A DNA stretch of 64,000 bases. Source: Pseudooceanicola antarcticus. GTDB lineage: Bacteria > Pseudomonadota > Alphaproteobacteria > Rhodobacterales > Rhodobacteraceae. Below the pieces are notes generated by a model. It ran no database searches, was not told the DNA's origin, and was given only the letters and a program-made list of their open reading frames with translations. Shown one piece after another: positions 35,463 to 44,158 of the stretch. Position 1 is the stretch's first letter, and every line of letters begins with the position of its first letter. The DNA lies in contig NZ_OBEA01000003.1 in NCBI RefSeq assembly GCF_900215355.1, positions 310,001 through 374,000 on the forward strand, written 5' to 3'. Made by a program: the position numbers and the translations under genes.

Positions 35463-36202
35463 CGGGTGCCCCCGGCGGAGCCAAGGCGCATGTCGTTGAG
35501 CTCGCGGAAGAGCTTCAGCGTCATGGCGCGGCGGAAGTCGGCGAAACCCTGGGCGACCTGGACGAAGGCGCCGGGGCCGCGGATCAGCTCGCCCTCGTAG
35601 AAAGAGACCACGGCGGAATCGGGACCCGAGACCGCCAGGCCGTTCACCGTCACCTCGGCAAGCGGGAAATGGGCATAGGCCAGGGCCGGAGAGAAGCCTT
35701 CGTTGTTGATCCCGTCGCCCGAGACGTCGATCACCTGCCGGTCGCAGGGGGGCGCCTCGGCCAGCAGGCCCGCCGCATAGCCCAGAGCATAGCCCGCGGC
35801 CGTGGGGAAACCCTCGTGGCTGCGGGTGGCGCCGCCGATGCGGGCCACGGCGCGGTCGATATCGGCATCGCTGCCCAGCATCATCCAGGGCAGGATCACC
35901 GCCTGCTGGTAGCGTCCGCTCCACTCGTAGGCCGCCAGGGCCACGGGAGCGCCGCCAAGCAGGATCACCTGCCGGATGTCGGGGTCATTCAGCGCCGCCG
36001 CAAGCCCGTCCCGCTGCAGGGCGTATTCCTCGGTATCGACCGAGGCCGATACATCCAGAGCCAGGAGCAGCGCCAGCCGGCACTCCTGGGCCGCCGCTGC
36101 GCGCGGCAGCAGCAACAGTAGCGCCAGGACGACCGGGGCCAGCAGGACAGCCGGGGCGCAGCGCCCGGCCCATCCGTCCTGCCTGCGGCCCCGGCGGCCC
36201 AT
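35450..36202 (-). CDS. DUF1194 von Willebrand-type secreted protein, paralogue 1
   Basis: The 250-residue protein has a basic N-terminus, a signal or anchor helix (VLLAPVVLALLLLLPRAAAA) and a DUF1194 domain with ALLLALDVSASVDTEEYALQ (MIDAS DxSxS), VIDVSGDGINNEG and VNGLAVSGPDSAVVSFYEGE. It is plainly related to the next gene, with the same order of motifs, so the pair arose by tandem duplication. Start at ATG 36202, one base after the gloA stop; the ribosome-binding site is weak, so translation may depend on coupling to gloA. Confidence 0.83.
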   Translation of the reverse strand: MGRRGRRQDGWAGRCAPAVLLAPVVLALLLLLPRAAAAQECRLALLLALDVSASVDTEEYALQRDGLAAALNDPDIRQVILLGGAPVALAAYEWSGRYQQAVILPWMMLGSDADIDRAVARIGGATRSHEGFPTAAGYALGYAAGLLAEAPPCDRQVIDVSGDGINNEGFSPALAYAHFPLAEVTVNGLAVSGPDSAVVSFYEGELIRGPGAFVQVAQGFADFRRAMTLKLFRELNDMRLGSAGGTRCCG

Positions 36203-36203
36203 C

Positions 36204-36632
36204 TTACCAGTGGCCCGTGTTTTCCATCGAGGCCCAGGGCTCGGCAGGCTCCAGCGCCTCGCCTTCCTGCAGCAGTTCGATGGAGATATTGTCGGGGCTG
36301 CGCACGAAGGCCATGTGGCCATCACGCGGCGGGCGGTTGATGGTCACGCCCGCATCCATCAGCTTCTGGCACATCTCGTAGATATTGCCGACGGAATAGG
36401 CCAGGTGGCCGAAGTGGCGGCTGTCCGAGGGCAGGCCCTCGTCGCCGTCCCAGTTCCAGGTCAGCTCGACCGGGCATTCCTCCTGGCCTTCGGGGGCCAT
36501 GAAGATCAGGCTGAAGCGACCGGCTTCCACGTCGTGGCGGCGGATCTCCTTCAGGCCCAGGAGCTCGTAGAAGGCCATGGATTTCTCCAGGTCCTTCACC
36601 CGGACCATCGTATGCAGATAGCGAACTTTCAT
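36204..36632 (-). CDS. gloA: Lactoylglutathione lyase (glyoxalase I)
   Basis: Glyoxalase I converts the methylglyoxal-glutathione hemithioacetal to S-lactoylglutathione. The 142-residue protein opens YLHTMVRVKDLEKSMAFYEL (metal-ligand His near residue 7) and has ELTWNWDGDEGL (Glu ligand), FGHLAYSVGNIYEMC (second His) and the C-terminal DNISIELLQEGEAL (second Glu), all typical of the Ni/Zn GloA family. It is the first gene of a unit with the two DUF1194 genes. Confidence 0.95.
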   Translation of the reverse strand: MKVRYLHTMVRVKDLEKSMAFYELLGLKEIRRHDVEAGRFSLIFMAPEGQEECPVELTWNWDGDEGLPSDSRHFGHLAYSVGNIYEMCQKLMDAGVTINRPPRDGHMAFVRSPDNISIELLQEGEALEPAEPWASMENTGHW

Positions 36633-36728
36633 CGCGTCTTCCCTTTCGTCGTGCCTAGAGCCGGGCGGGGGCCCGTACCCTTTCGCATCGAAGGTAGCAG
36701 CCGCAGCGCGATTGTCGAACCGAAAGGC

Positions 36729-38183
36729 TCAGAAGGCCGAGCGGATCGACAGGCCAAGCCCGCTGCTGCGGGTCTCGTAGATCGCCACGTTGGACCGGGT
36801 GCGCGCGGCCTCCAGGGTCAGCACGGGGTTGAAGCCCATGTAGTCGAGCTCGCTGAAGACCAGCTGCAGCTCGGCGCGGATCTCTTCGTCGAGGCGGCCA
36901 TCGAGACTGTAGGGCGAGCTGTCGAAATCGCGGCTGCGGGCCTCTAGCGTCAGGCTGGGGTCGGCGCCAAGGCTCTCTCCCAGCCACCGGGCCCTGGGCG
37001 AGAGGCGCGCGCCAAGGCGCAGGTCGCGGTAATCGGCCGAGCTGAGATCGGAGGTGGAGCGGGAGAAGCTGCCGTAGAGGCTGAGCTGGCCGCCGCCGAA
37101 GGCGTGATCCCAGCCAAGCGACAGAAGGCCCACGTCGGCCTCGGGCGCGGCCGCGCCGCGGCGGGTCTCGAGGGACAGCGTGCCGCTCACACGGTTACGG
37201 GGCGAAAGCGAATGGCTGAGCTTCGCCTCGCCGCGCAGGAAGGCACCATAGGGATCGCCGCCATGGAAGTTCTGCCCGGCCCAGGCGCTCATCACCAGCT
37301 CGTCGCGGGTCTCGCCCAGCAACATCCGGCGGCTCAGCCCGGCGGCCAGGCTGGCAGAGCTGAAGTCGCTGCCCTCGGCATCGGGGGCGGCGGCCCGGGC
37401 CTCGTCCGACAGAAGGTAGCCGCTGTGCCGGGCGCGCAGCATGAGGTCGGTGGCCCGGTCCTCGGTCTGGCTGAGCCGGTAGCGGGTATCGGCCCCGAAG
37501 CTCAGCTCCACCCCGCTCAGCGCCTGGGCATCGCCCGAGAGGGCGAATTCCCAGGGCAGCCCGTCGATGGTGAAACTGTCATGCATCGAGCCGTTGTTGA
37601 GGTTGTCCGTCGGTGTCACCGCGAAGCTGAGCCGGGTCGACCAGGGATTGCGCAGGCGGACATACTTGAAGTCGCGGATGGCGCGGGCGCGGGTGGCCCG
37701 GTTGGGGGCGGCCTCGGCGGCGCGGCGCAGCCAGAGCTGGGCGCGGGTGCGGTGTCCGGCGCTGGCCAGCACCTGGGCGCGGATCAGCGCGGCGGCATAT
37801 CGCTCGGTATCGTCGGAGGCCAGGTCCCAGGCGGCGCGGGCAGCCGTGCCGGCCTCGCCGTCGTTTCCAATGGCACGGGCGGCCTGGGCGAGAAGAAGTT
37901 GGGCGGAAAAATCCCTGGCGTCGCGGGCGAGCAGCGCGCGGGCCAGCTCCATCGCAGTGGCGGCATCGCCGCGCTGCAGCCGCTTCGCCGCCAGGGCGCG
38001 CATCTGCAGCGGGGTCAGCTCGAAGCGGGCGGCATCGGGGGCGGGGGTCTCGGCCCCGGCCGCGGGGGGCAGGGAGAGCGAAAGGGGCAGCGCCAGCACG
38101 GCCAGCAGGGCTCCGCGGGCTGTCGCCCTGCGGATCGCCCGTGCTGCGCCACCCTGCTGTGCCTCGGCCCCCTTGCCCCGCAT
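36729..38183 (-). CDS. Slam-type surface lipoprotein assembly modifier (TPR plus outer-membrane barrel)
   Basis: Slam proteins move lipoproteins across the outer membrane to the cell surface. The 484-residue product has an N-terminal signal (GALLAVLALPLSLSLPPAAG), an alpha-helical TPR-like region (about 50-170; LAAKRLQRGDAATAMELARA) and a beta barrel from about 185 to the terminal Phe. The barrel starts RLSFAVTPTDNLNNGS, a Slam hallmark, and ends RSSGLGLSIRSAF. Length matches Neisseria Slam (about 490). The ATG at 38183 lies four bases after the stop of a lipoprotein gene, its probable client, so the two form an operon. That client carries a nonsense codon. Confidence 0.82.
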   Translation of the reverse strand: MRGKGAEAQQGGAARAIRRATARGALLAVLALPLSLSLPPAAGAETPAPDAARFELTPLQMRALAAKRLQRGDAATAMELARALLARDARDFSAQLLLAQAARAIGNDGEAGTAARAAWDLASDDTERYAAALIRAQVLASAGHRTRAQLWLRRAAEAAPNRATRARAIRDFKYVRLRNPWSTRLSFAVTPTDNLNNGSMHDSFTIDGLPWEFALSGDAQALSGVELSFGADTRYRLSQTEDRATDLMLRARHSGYLLSDEARAAAPDAEGSDFSSASLAAGLSRRMLLGETRDELVMSAWAGQNFHGGDPYGAFLRGEAKLSHSLSPRNRVSGTLSLETRRGAAAPEADVGLLSLGWDHAFGGGQLSLYGSFSRSTSDLSSADYRDLRLGARLSPRARWLGESLGADPSLTLEARSRDFDSSPYSLDGRLDEEIRAELQLVFSELDYMGFNPVLTLEAARTRSNVAIYETRSSGLGLSIRSAF

Positions 38184-38187
38184 CGGA

Positions 38188-39204
38188 TCAGCGATAGAGG
38201 ATGAAGCCGCCGGTCTCCTGGACCGTCCGCCCGTCGACGCGCGGATCATCCGAGGTCATGACGATGATGCCGACGATCTCATCCGCGTCCACGGTGGGGT
38301 CGTCGTCGTCCGCCAGGATCGCGTAGTAGGTGCCGCTTTCGTACTCTTTGAGAACGGCCCCATCCGAGGAATAGCTGATCACGCTGCCGGCGATCTCGCC
38401 GTTGTCATCGGCCACGCCGGGCTGGATGACAAAGGTCAGCGTGGGCAGGGTGGTAGCCTCGAGCGCGGTGGCGATATCCGAGGTGATGTCGTTGCCGTCG
38501 CTGTCGAAGACCTCTCGGTTGGTGATCTCGCCCTTCACGCCGGAGCCCGTGTTGAAGTCCTCGAAGTCGATGTCGACGGTCATGTCGCCCTGGGTGTATT
38601 CCAGGCCGGCCGAGCCGTCGAAGACCCGCACGCCGCCATAGCCGCCACTGTAGCTTGCCTGGCCGCTGGTCGGCAGGGTGACCTCGCCGTTGCGCTGGTA
38701 GATGAAGCCGCCGAAACCGTAGGGGACGTAGCCGCCCGAGCGCGCGATGGCGAATTCGGTCCGGCCGCTGGACGAGACGCCGTAGAGCGCCCGGTGCATC
38801 AGCTGGCTGACCTCGGTGCCCGTCTCTGCATCCTCGTAGCTCATCGAGCCTTCGTAGAGCGCGTAGCCCCCGAGCGTGCCGAAGGGGGTGGTGACGCGGT
38901 CGTACTCATTGTCTCCATCGAAGGCGAGGCCGTCGACAGTGAAGGTATCATCGGTGGAATTGTAGGAGACGGACGAGACATAGCCGCCGCCCTCTGCGTT
39001 CTGTCCCTCGCGCCGGAAGATCGAGGCGCTCGACACGGGCGAGGTGGTCCCCGGCGGCAGGGTGCGATCGGAATCGATGCCCGAGCCTTCGTCCTCGTCG
39101 GTGCTTCCGCCGCTGTCTTCTTACGTGTCGAAGGGATTCGACGAATTTCCGCAAGAGCTGACAGCCAATGCCGCCAGCAGCAGAAGGATCCAGGTCCGTG
39201 CCAT
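38188..39204 (-). pseudogene. Surface lipoprotein (Slam substrate, TbpB-barrel-like) broken by an in-frame TAA
   Basis: The frame opens at ATG 39204 with GAGG seven bases upstream and encodes MARTWILLLLAALAVSSCGN, a clean lipoprotein signal with lipobox AVSSC. After 27 codons it hits TAA (39121-39123) and then continues in the same frame for about 310 codons to 38188. That part is an acidic Gly/Ser/Asp linker (EDSGGSTDEDEGSG), then a beta-rich domain ending VDGRTVQETGGFILYR, as in transferrin-binding-protein-like surface lipoproteins. Without the stop it would be a 338-residue client for the Slam gene four bases downstream. A GTG at 39036 could restart translation but gives no export signal. 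One base change (CAA, GAA or TAC to TAA) explains it; a sequencing error is possible. Confidence 0.8.
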
Positions 39205-39416
39205 ATCGCTGCCTCGTATATGCTCGACGGGCCTCTGACGGGCCCCTTTGCCGGGCAGCTTTCCCATGGTGCCCGGAAAAGTCAATTGCCCATGGGGCTT
39301 ACAAGGCGAACTTCGCGCCTTTGCTGCAGGACTGCACTACTCTATCTAGAGGTTCCGCTCTTCGTTCCCACAAGATACCCTTAGGGTTGACCGATCTAGT
39401 GTAAAGGATTCGCCCC

Positions 39417-40322
39417 ATGCCGCTCTCCTCCGACCAGCAGGCTGAAATCGACGCCCTGCGTTCCGAGACCCGCCAGACCCTGCGCGCGACCGTCCCCGGC
39501 ATGGAGGCGCATCTCTACAAGGCCTATCCCGTGCTCGACCACGGCTTCGTGCGGGTGGTGGACTACATGGGCGATGATGCCGCCATCTGCCAGGCCGCGC
39601 GGGTCTCTTACGGCAAGGGCACCAAGTCGGTGCAGAACGACGAGGGGCTGATCCGCTACCTAATGCGCCACTGGCACTCGACCCCCTTCGAGATGTGCGA
39701 GCTCAAGCTGCACGTGAAGCTGCCGGTCTTCGTCGCCCGCCAGTGGATCCGCCACCGCACCGCCAACGTGAACGAATACTCGGCCCGCTACTCGATCCTC
39801 GACCGCGAATTCTACATCCCCGCCCCCGAGAACCTGGCCGCGCAATCCGTGGTCAACAACCAGGGCCGCGGCCAGGCGCTGACCGGCGAAGAGGCCGCGC
39901 GCGTGCTGGAATACCTCAAGGCCGACAGCACCCGCGCCTATGACCACTATGCCGAGATGATCTCGGACGAGGGCCAGCAGGGCCTGGCGCGCGAGCTGGC
40001 GCGGATGAACCTGCCCGCCAATGTCTACACCCAGTGGTACTGGAAGGTGGACCTGCACAACCTGCTGCACTTCCTGCGCCTGCGCGCCGACACCCACGCC
40101 CAGTACGAGATCCGCGTCTATGCCGAGGAGATCTGCAAGCTGGTCGCCGACTGGGTGCCCTTCGCCTACAAGGCCTTCGAGGACTACCGCCTGGGCGCGG
40201 TCACCATGTCGGCCCAGATGGTCGATTGCCTGCGTCGGATGATCGCCGGGGAAGAGGTGACCGAAGAGAACTGCGGCATGAGCAAGCGGGAATGGCGCGA
40301 GTTTATGGGGGTTGTGGGGTGA
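39417..40322 (+). CDS. thyX: FAD-dependent thymidylate synthase ThyX
   Basis: ThyX methylates dUMP to dTMP using methylenetetrahydrofolate, FAD and NADPH. The 301-residue protein contains the ThyX motif as [17 protein letters not shown] (RHRx7S), [20 protein letters not shown] before it, and [19 protein letters not shown], with the catalytic Arg/Ser region near the end. The ATG at 39417 has AAAGGA nearby. It works with dut (at 5909), which supplies dUMP. Its TGA overlaps the start of the next gene (GTGA). Confidence 0.96.
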   Translation: MPLSSDQQAEIDALRSETRQTLRATVPGMEAHLYKAYPVLDHGFVRVVDYMGDDAAICQAARVSYGKGTKSVQNDEGLIRYLMRHWHSTPFEMCELKLHVKLPVFVARQWIRHRTANVNEYSARYSILDREFYIPAPENLAAQSVVNNQGRGQALTGEEAARVLEYLKADSTRAYDHYAEMISDEGQQGLARELARMNLPANVYTQWYWKVDLHNLLHFLRLRADTHAQYEIRVYAEEICKLVADWVPFAYKAFEDYRLGAVTMSAQMVDCLRRMIAGEEVTEENCGMSKREWREFMGVVG

Positions 40323-41476
40323 CGCAACTGGTGCCGGAAGGGGCGGACGATCCGCGCTTTTCGGAGCTTTTGCGAGCAACAGATCCGGCTGCAATGCACC
40401 TCAGGCTGGACGGTAAGCAGGTCTCTGGCCCGGAACGCTATGGATCAGCGAAAGCGATGGTGGCCGCTATTAACCGTCTGGAGCCAGAAGTACGACTTCA
40501 GCTTTCCGTGCTCGGCGACGAATTTGGCCCCAACAAAGAGGACCTAGAAGATATTCTCTTCCCAAGTCTTCAACATAGGTTGCTAGAGAGCTTTGCGGTG
40601 ACGCGGCGAGGTAGTGACAGGCAAGCCGCAATCCAAGGTTTGAATGTTGCTGGTCTTGCTGCGGTAGAAGCCAGTTTGCGAGTTCGAAATGGTGTGCTTA
40701 GAGACCTAAAAATCGGCACTCTGACGCTATTCGGTTTCGGCACGGTGCGGCTTGAAAACTGTGTGATCGGCCGTTTGATAATCTCAGGTGACGGAAACCC
40801 GGACATTGTCATTCGAGGAGGTCGGATCCTCATGATTGATGTCGAAGAAGACCCGCACATCCGAAGTCTCGAAGTATCCGGCGTGCATATCTCCAAGAGA
40901 CCTATGGCTTCCCAGCCGTCCAAGGAAGACTGGCCAGTTTGGCTTCGGCTGGACGCGGTTGCGTTCCGACGCTTGCACCGTTGGGCACAAGAGAAAGAGG
41001 ACGCCAAGCTCGCTCATCAAATGCGCGGCCATCAGCTTTCGGTAGACTACTACAAGGCGGATCGGCCAGAGCGTTTCTTCCTGTCGCTTTGGTGGCTGTT
41101 CGGAAACTACGGTCTGAGCCTGTGGCGCCCGCTTCTTTGGTTGCTCCTTTCCTTCGCTATTCTTGTCGATCTGCTTCTCTGGTGTGGATCAGTCCCTGGG
41201 GTCGACCAGATTGCTTCAGCGGTCGGGCCGCCAGGCGGAGGCGCCGCAGATGGCTGGCGGAGAGTGCTATTCGGCGACGATATGAGCGCGCAGCTGGCGC
41301 GGGCAGTTGTCGGGGCGACTGAAAGCATCTTCTCTCCGGTCAACGTCTTCTCTACCCGGAAGCTGGTTGTGCCATCTGCACCCTGGGTAGCTGTCTTCCA
41401 GTTCTTCTACAGCTATCTCTGCCTTGGCCTGATCTTCCTGTTCGGCTTTTCGATCCGTCGCCGTTTCAAGATCTGA
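40319..41476 (+). CDS. Hypothetical membrane protein with beta-helix-like middle, behind thyX
   Basis: I cannot assign a family. The 385-residue product has a helical N-terminal part, a central stretch of about 75 residues with short alternating strands ([40 protein letters not shown]) that looks like a beta-helix or pentapeptide-like fold, and two C-terminal membrane regions ([20 protein letters not shown] and [20 protein letters not shown]). It starts at a GTG inside the thyX stop, with GGGGG upstream, so translation is coupled. Base composition is clearly lower in GC than thyX. This suggests a later insertion that uses thyX expression, as for the gene behind parE. Confidence 0.72.
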   Translation: MTQLVPEGADDPRFSELLRATDPAAMHLRLDGKQVSGPERYGSAKAMVAAINRLEPEVRLQLSVLGDEFGPNKEDLEDILFPSLQHRLLESFAVTRRGSDRQAAIQGLNVAGLAAVEASLRVRNGVLRDLKIGTLTLFGFGTVRLENCVIGRLIISGDGNPDIVIRGGRILMIDVEEDPHIRSLEVSGVHISKRPMASQPSKEDWPVWLRLDAVAFRRLHRWAQEKEDAKLAHQMRGHQLSVDYYKADRPERFFLSLWWLFGNYGLSLWRPLLWLLLSFAILVDLLLWCGSVPGVDQIASAVGPPGGGAADGWRRVLFGDDMSAQLARAVVGATESIFSPVNVFSTRKLVVPSAPWVAVFQFFYSYLCLGLIFLFGFSIRRRFKI

Positions 41477-41512
41477 TCGCCGGGAGTCTAGGACCAGCCC
41501 TCTCAATCCGCA

Positions 41513-41560
41513 TAGGGTGGGAGCCACCACCCCACCAAAGGTGGACCGCCATCCACCCTA
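41513..41560. repeat. GGGTGGG repeat family, copy 3
   Basis: Inverted arms TAGGGTGG (41513-41520) and CCACCCTA (41553-41560) flank GAGCCACCACCCCACC-type sequence. It lies between two converging genes. The rest of the 41477-41623 gap holds nothing I recognise. Confidence 0.6.
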
Positions 41561-41623
41561 CGCCCGCAACCACCGGCGGGGCATCCGACCGGGGCCAGGG
41601 CTTAGGGCTGCGGCCCGTCCCTC

Positions 41624-42034
41624 TCAGCCCGCCCCACCGAACAGCCCCCGCGTCACCAGCACGCCGACCAGCGCCGAGGTGCCGGTCAGCACGATGCCCC
41701 AGGTCAGGTCCACCGCCACCATTGTGGGCGACCATGCCTTCAGTACGGCATAGTTGGTGATCTCGTAGGTGCCATAGGCCATGGCGCCGATCAGGGCTCC
41801 GTTCAGCAGGGCCTGCAGGGGCCGTCCGTCCTCAAGCGCGGGAAGCGAGACGAACCAGATCACCCCGGCGACGTAGAACATGTAGAAGACCGCCGCCGGC
41901 AGCAGGCGGGGGTCGTCCAACAGCTGGTCTCCGAGGCGGATCTCGAAGAGCGGCCGCATGACGAGCTTCAGCATCACGGCATCGAGGCCGAGGAAGACCA
42001 CGGCGGTCACGAGGTAGAGGGTGAGTGTCTGCAT
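41624..42034 (-). CDS. DUF2177 family membrane protein, copy 1
   Basis: The 136-residue protein has four hydrophobic helices (LTLYLVTAVVFLGLDAVMLK, AAVFYMFYVAGVIWFVSLPA, LLNGALIGAMAYGTYEITNY, DLTWGIVLTGTSALVGVLVT) and the DUF2177 motif AYGTYEITNYAVLKAWSPTM. Its function is unknown. Start at ATG 42034 with GGGAGA upstream; a longer frame reaches 42409 without conservation. A paralogue of the same length is transcribed divergently from 42434. Confidence 0.87.
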   Translation of the reverse strand: MQTLTLYLVTAVVFLGLDAVMLKLVMRPLFEIRLGDQLLDDPRLLPAAVFYMFYVAGVIWFVSLPALEDGRPLQALLNGALIGAMAYGTYEITNYAVLKAWSPTMVAVDLTWGIVLTGTSALVGVLVTRGLFGGAG

Positions 42035-42433
42035 TTTGAAGTCTCCCGAGTTGAAGGGGATACGGCGGCGGATACCAACCGGATCACTCGGCAGTGAAGA
42101 GCGTGACACCCCCGCGCAGCCCGTGCGCGCCCTTGCCCCTGCCGCGAAGCCCTTGCGCCGGGCCTTGCAGGGCCCGCGCGCGACTAGACCAGATGGCCGG
42201 AGGGCAGGCAATGGCGGGGCAAGCAGGGGCCGTGGCAGGCGGCGGATCGCGGGGCAGGGGCCTCGGGCCGGGCCGCGCGCCGCGGGGCGCGACCAAAAGG
42301 CACCAGCCATACACCTCTTTGATAGCGACATATTGCCAATAGCTTGCGGCTCGGTCGATGCTGATATGGTCGGGCGAATGATCCGGTGGATATGGATTGT
42401 CGTATTCATTTTGAATTTAGAGAAAGTCGTGAC
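42035..42433. other. 400-bp divergent intergenic region between DUF2177 paralogues
   Basis: It must hold both promoters. The half nearer copy 1 is very GC-rich with several short hairpins (for example GGGCCTTGCAGGGCCC near 42161). The half nearer copy 2 is AT-rich (ATATTGCCAATAGC, ATTTTGAATTTAG), which suits a promoter. Open frames here are GC-driven. I see no clear operator. Confidence 0.4.
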
Positions 42434-42844
42434 GTGCAGCTTATCGTTCTATACCTCGTGACCGCTGCGGTCTTCTTTTCCCTGGATGCCGCGATGCTGC
42501 GGATCGCCCTGCGCCCGCTCTTCGCCAGGCAGCATGCGTTCATGAGGCGCGAGAAGCCGCTGCTGCTGCCGGCGGTGCTCTATTACCTCGTCTACGTGGC
42601 GGCGATTCTCTGGTTCGTGTCCTGGCCGGCGCTCGAGGCCGATCTGCCCTCCAAGGCCCTGGCGAACGGAGCTTTCCTCGGCGCCGTCAGCTTCGGCTCT
42701 CACCAGGTGAACAACTACTCCATCATGCGCGACTGGTCGCCCCTGCTGGTGGTGGTGGATGTCATCTGGGGCGCACTTCTGACCGCGGTTGCGGCCGTGG
42801 TTGGCGTGCTGGCCTGTTGGATCTTCCTCCCCGTCATGGGCTAG
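42434..42844 (+). CDS. DUF2177 family membrane protein, copy 2
   Basis: Also 136 residues and four helices, with VQLIVLYLVTAAVFFSLDAA aligning to the start of copy 1 and SFGSHQVNNYSIMRDWSPLL in place of the YGTYEITNY motif. The alignment with copy 1 points to the GTG at 42434 as the start, with AGAGAAAG upstream; an ATG at 42386 would add 16 polar residues. The two genes are divergent, so they arose by inverted duplication or were brought together. The role is unknown. Confidence 0.83.
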   Translation: MQLIVLYLVTAAVFFSLDAAMLRIALRPLFARQHAFMRREKPLLLPAVLYYLVYVAAILWFVSWPALEADLPSKALANGAFLGAVSFGSHQVNNYSIMRDWSPLLVVVDVIWGALLTAVAAVVGVLACWIFLPVMG

Positions 42845-43020
42845 GCCCCGGGCCGTTCCCGGTGCAGGTTAGCCCCTGGACGCGTCCACCCAATCCCCGC
42901 CCCCGCGCCATGGCGAGGCGGGCCATCCTGCCCCTTCGCCGCCGCCGGGCACCCCTTCGTGGTTTGTTATCGAAGAAATGTCATGAATCTGTTACGTTCC
43001 TGCAAAGGAGACAGCAGATC

Positions 43021-43338
43021 ATGCGCCCGATCCTCACGACACTTTCGGCCCTTCTCGGCGCCCTGGTGCCGGCCCTCGCGCCCTCTCAGGTGCAGGCGGT
43101 CTCGCCCATTGCAGAGGTCATCTGCGACCAGACGCCCCGGCTGGAAAACCGTTTGAAGACAACAATGAACTCCGAGCGCGAAGGCCTGGGCCTGCGCGGT
43201 CCGGAACAGGTGATGGAGCTATGGACCACGCCGGGCGGCGATTGGACCATGGTCGTCACCTATGCCACGGGCAAATCCTGCATCGTCGCGATGGGAGAAG
43301 CCTGGCAGGGGGGCCTGCGCGCACAGGACCCAACGTGA
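43021..43338 (+). CDS. Small secreted protein
   Basis: The 105-residue product has a signal peptide (MRPILTTLSALLGALVPALA, cleavage near VQA at 27) and a mature domain with two cysteines (EVICDQTPRLENRL and GKSCIVAMGEAW). The segment VMELWTTPGGDWTMVVTYAT looks like a small beta domain. I recognise no named family beyond similar short periplasmic proteins in related bacteria. The ATG follows AAAGGAG at ten bases. Single gene, convergent with csp. Confidence 0.78.
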   Translation: MRPILTTLSALLGALVPALAPSQVQAVSPIAEVICDQTPRLENRLKTTMNSEREGLGLRGPEQVMELWTTPGGDWTMVVTYATGKSCIVAMGEAWQGGLRAQDPT

Positions 43339-43398
43339 ACCCCCGGTTCACCGGGGATGGGGATTCACTGAGATGTTGAATGTCAGGGTCCCGGCTGC

Positions 43399-43605
43399 TC
43401 AGAGCAGCTTCAGGTCGCCGGCCATCTTTCGGCCGTCCCGTCCCTCGGTCAGCTCGTAGCCGACCTTCTGGTTGTCCGCCAATCCGGTCAACCCGGAGCG
43501 TTCCACTGCTGAAATATGTACGAAGACATCCTTCCCACCTTCTTCGGGTTCGATGAAGCCGTAGCCTTTGGTCGTGTTGAACCACTTTACGGTGCCTACA
43601 GGCAT
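43399..43605 (-). CDS. Cold-shock domain protein (CspA family)
   Basis: The 68-residue protein is a single cold-shock domain with RNP1 (KGYGFIEPEEG) and RNP2 (DVFVHISAVERSGL), which bind single-stranded RNA or DNA and melt RNA structure. The start ATG at 43605 (MPVGTVKWFN) follows GAGGGAG. About 90 bases of untranslated leader before the next gene could include the long 5' leader common for csp genes; no cold box is evident by eye. Confidence 0.95.
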   Translation of the reverse strand: MPVGTVKWFNTTKGYGFIEPEEGGKDVFVHISAVERSGLTGLADNQKVGYELTEGRDGRKMAGDLKLL

Positions 43606-43801
43606 GCCGTTTCTCCCTCTTGCCGTTCCACCCCGGCGTCGTCCGGGGGTCTTCGATGACGGCACGTATCCCCTAATACTCCGGGACTTTCGCACCTTGC
43701 CACATGGTCAGGATTGCATTCGTTTTGTAAAAAGCAAGCAAAACGAGGGCCGTTGTGACTTTCAGCCCCGTATTTCGCGCAAGAAGACGAAAGGGACAGC
43801 G

Positions 43802-44116
43802 ATGAAGCTCTACGGTTTGAAAAACTGCGATACCTGCCGCAAGGCCGCCAAGGCCCTGCCGGGGGCCGAGCTGGTCGACCTGCGCCAGGAGCCGCTGCCC
43901 GAACCCCTTCTGGACAAGGCGCTGGCGAGCTTCGGAGAGGCCCTGGTCAACCGCCGCTCGACCACCTGGCGCGGCCTCGACGAGGCCGAGCGCGCCCGGC
44001 CGCCCAAGGATCTGCTGCGCGATCACGCCTCGCTGATGAAGCGGCCCCTTATATCCGACGGAGAGGATCTCTATCTGGGATGGACCGCGGATGTGCAGAA
44101 GGCGCTTGGCCTGTGA
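43802..44116 (+). CDS. ArsC/Spx-family protein (YffB-like)
   Basis: The 104-residue protein has the ArsC-like thioredoxin fold opening MKLYGLKNCDTCRKAAKAL, with the CxxC pair at residues 9 and 12, and later VNRRSTTWRGLDEAER and LISDGEDLYLGW. The CDTC and WRGL patterns fit the YffB branch, which probably acts as a glutathione-dependent thiol reductase rather than as an arsenate reductase. The ATG at 43802 follows AAGGGA; the frame is open further upstream without conservation. Confidence 0.88.
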   Translation: MKLYGLKNCDTCRKAAKALPGAELVDLRQEPLPEPLLDKALASFGEALVNRRSTTWRGLDEAERARPPKDLLRDHASLMKRPLISDGEDLYLGWTADVQKALGL

Positions 44117-44158
44117 TGTCCGCAGGGATGGTTGGAACGGTAATGGAAGGATGGCCCC

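Noticed and set aside
43802-44116. Naming the ArsC/Spx-family gene as an arsenate reductase
   Set aside because: The CDTC pair and WRGL motif fit the YffB branch better, and it is not linked to the arsR-permease locus.
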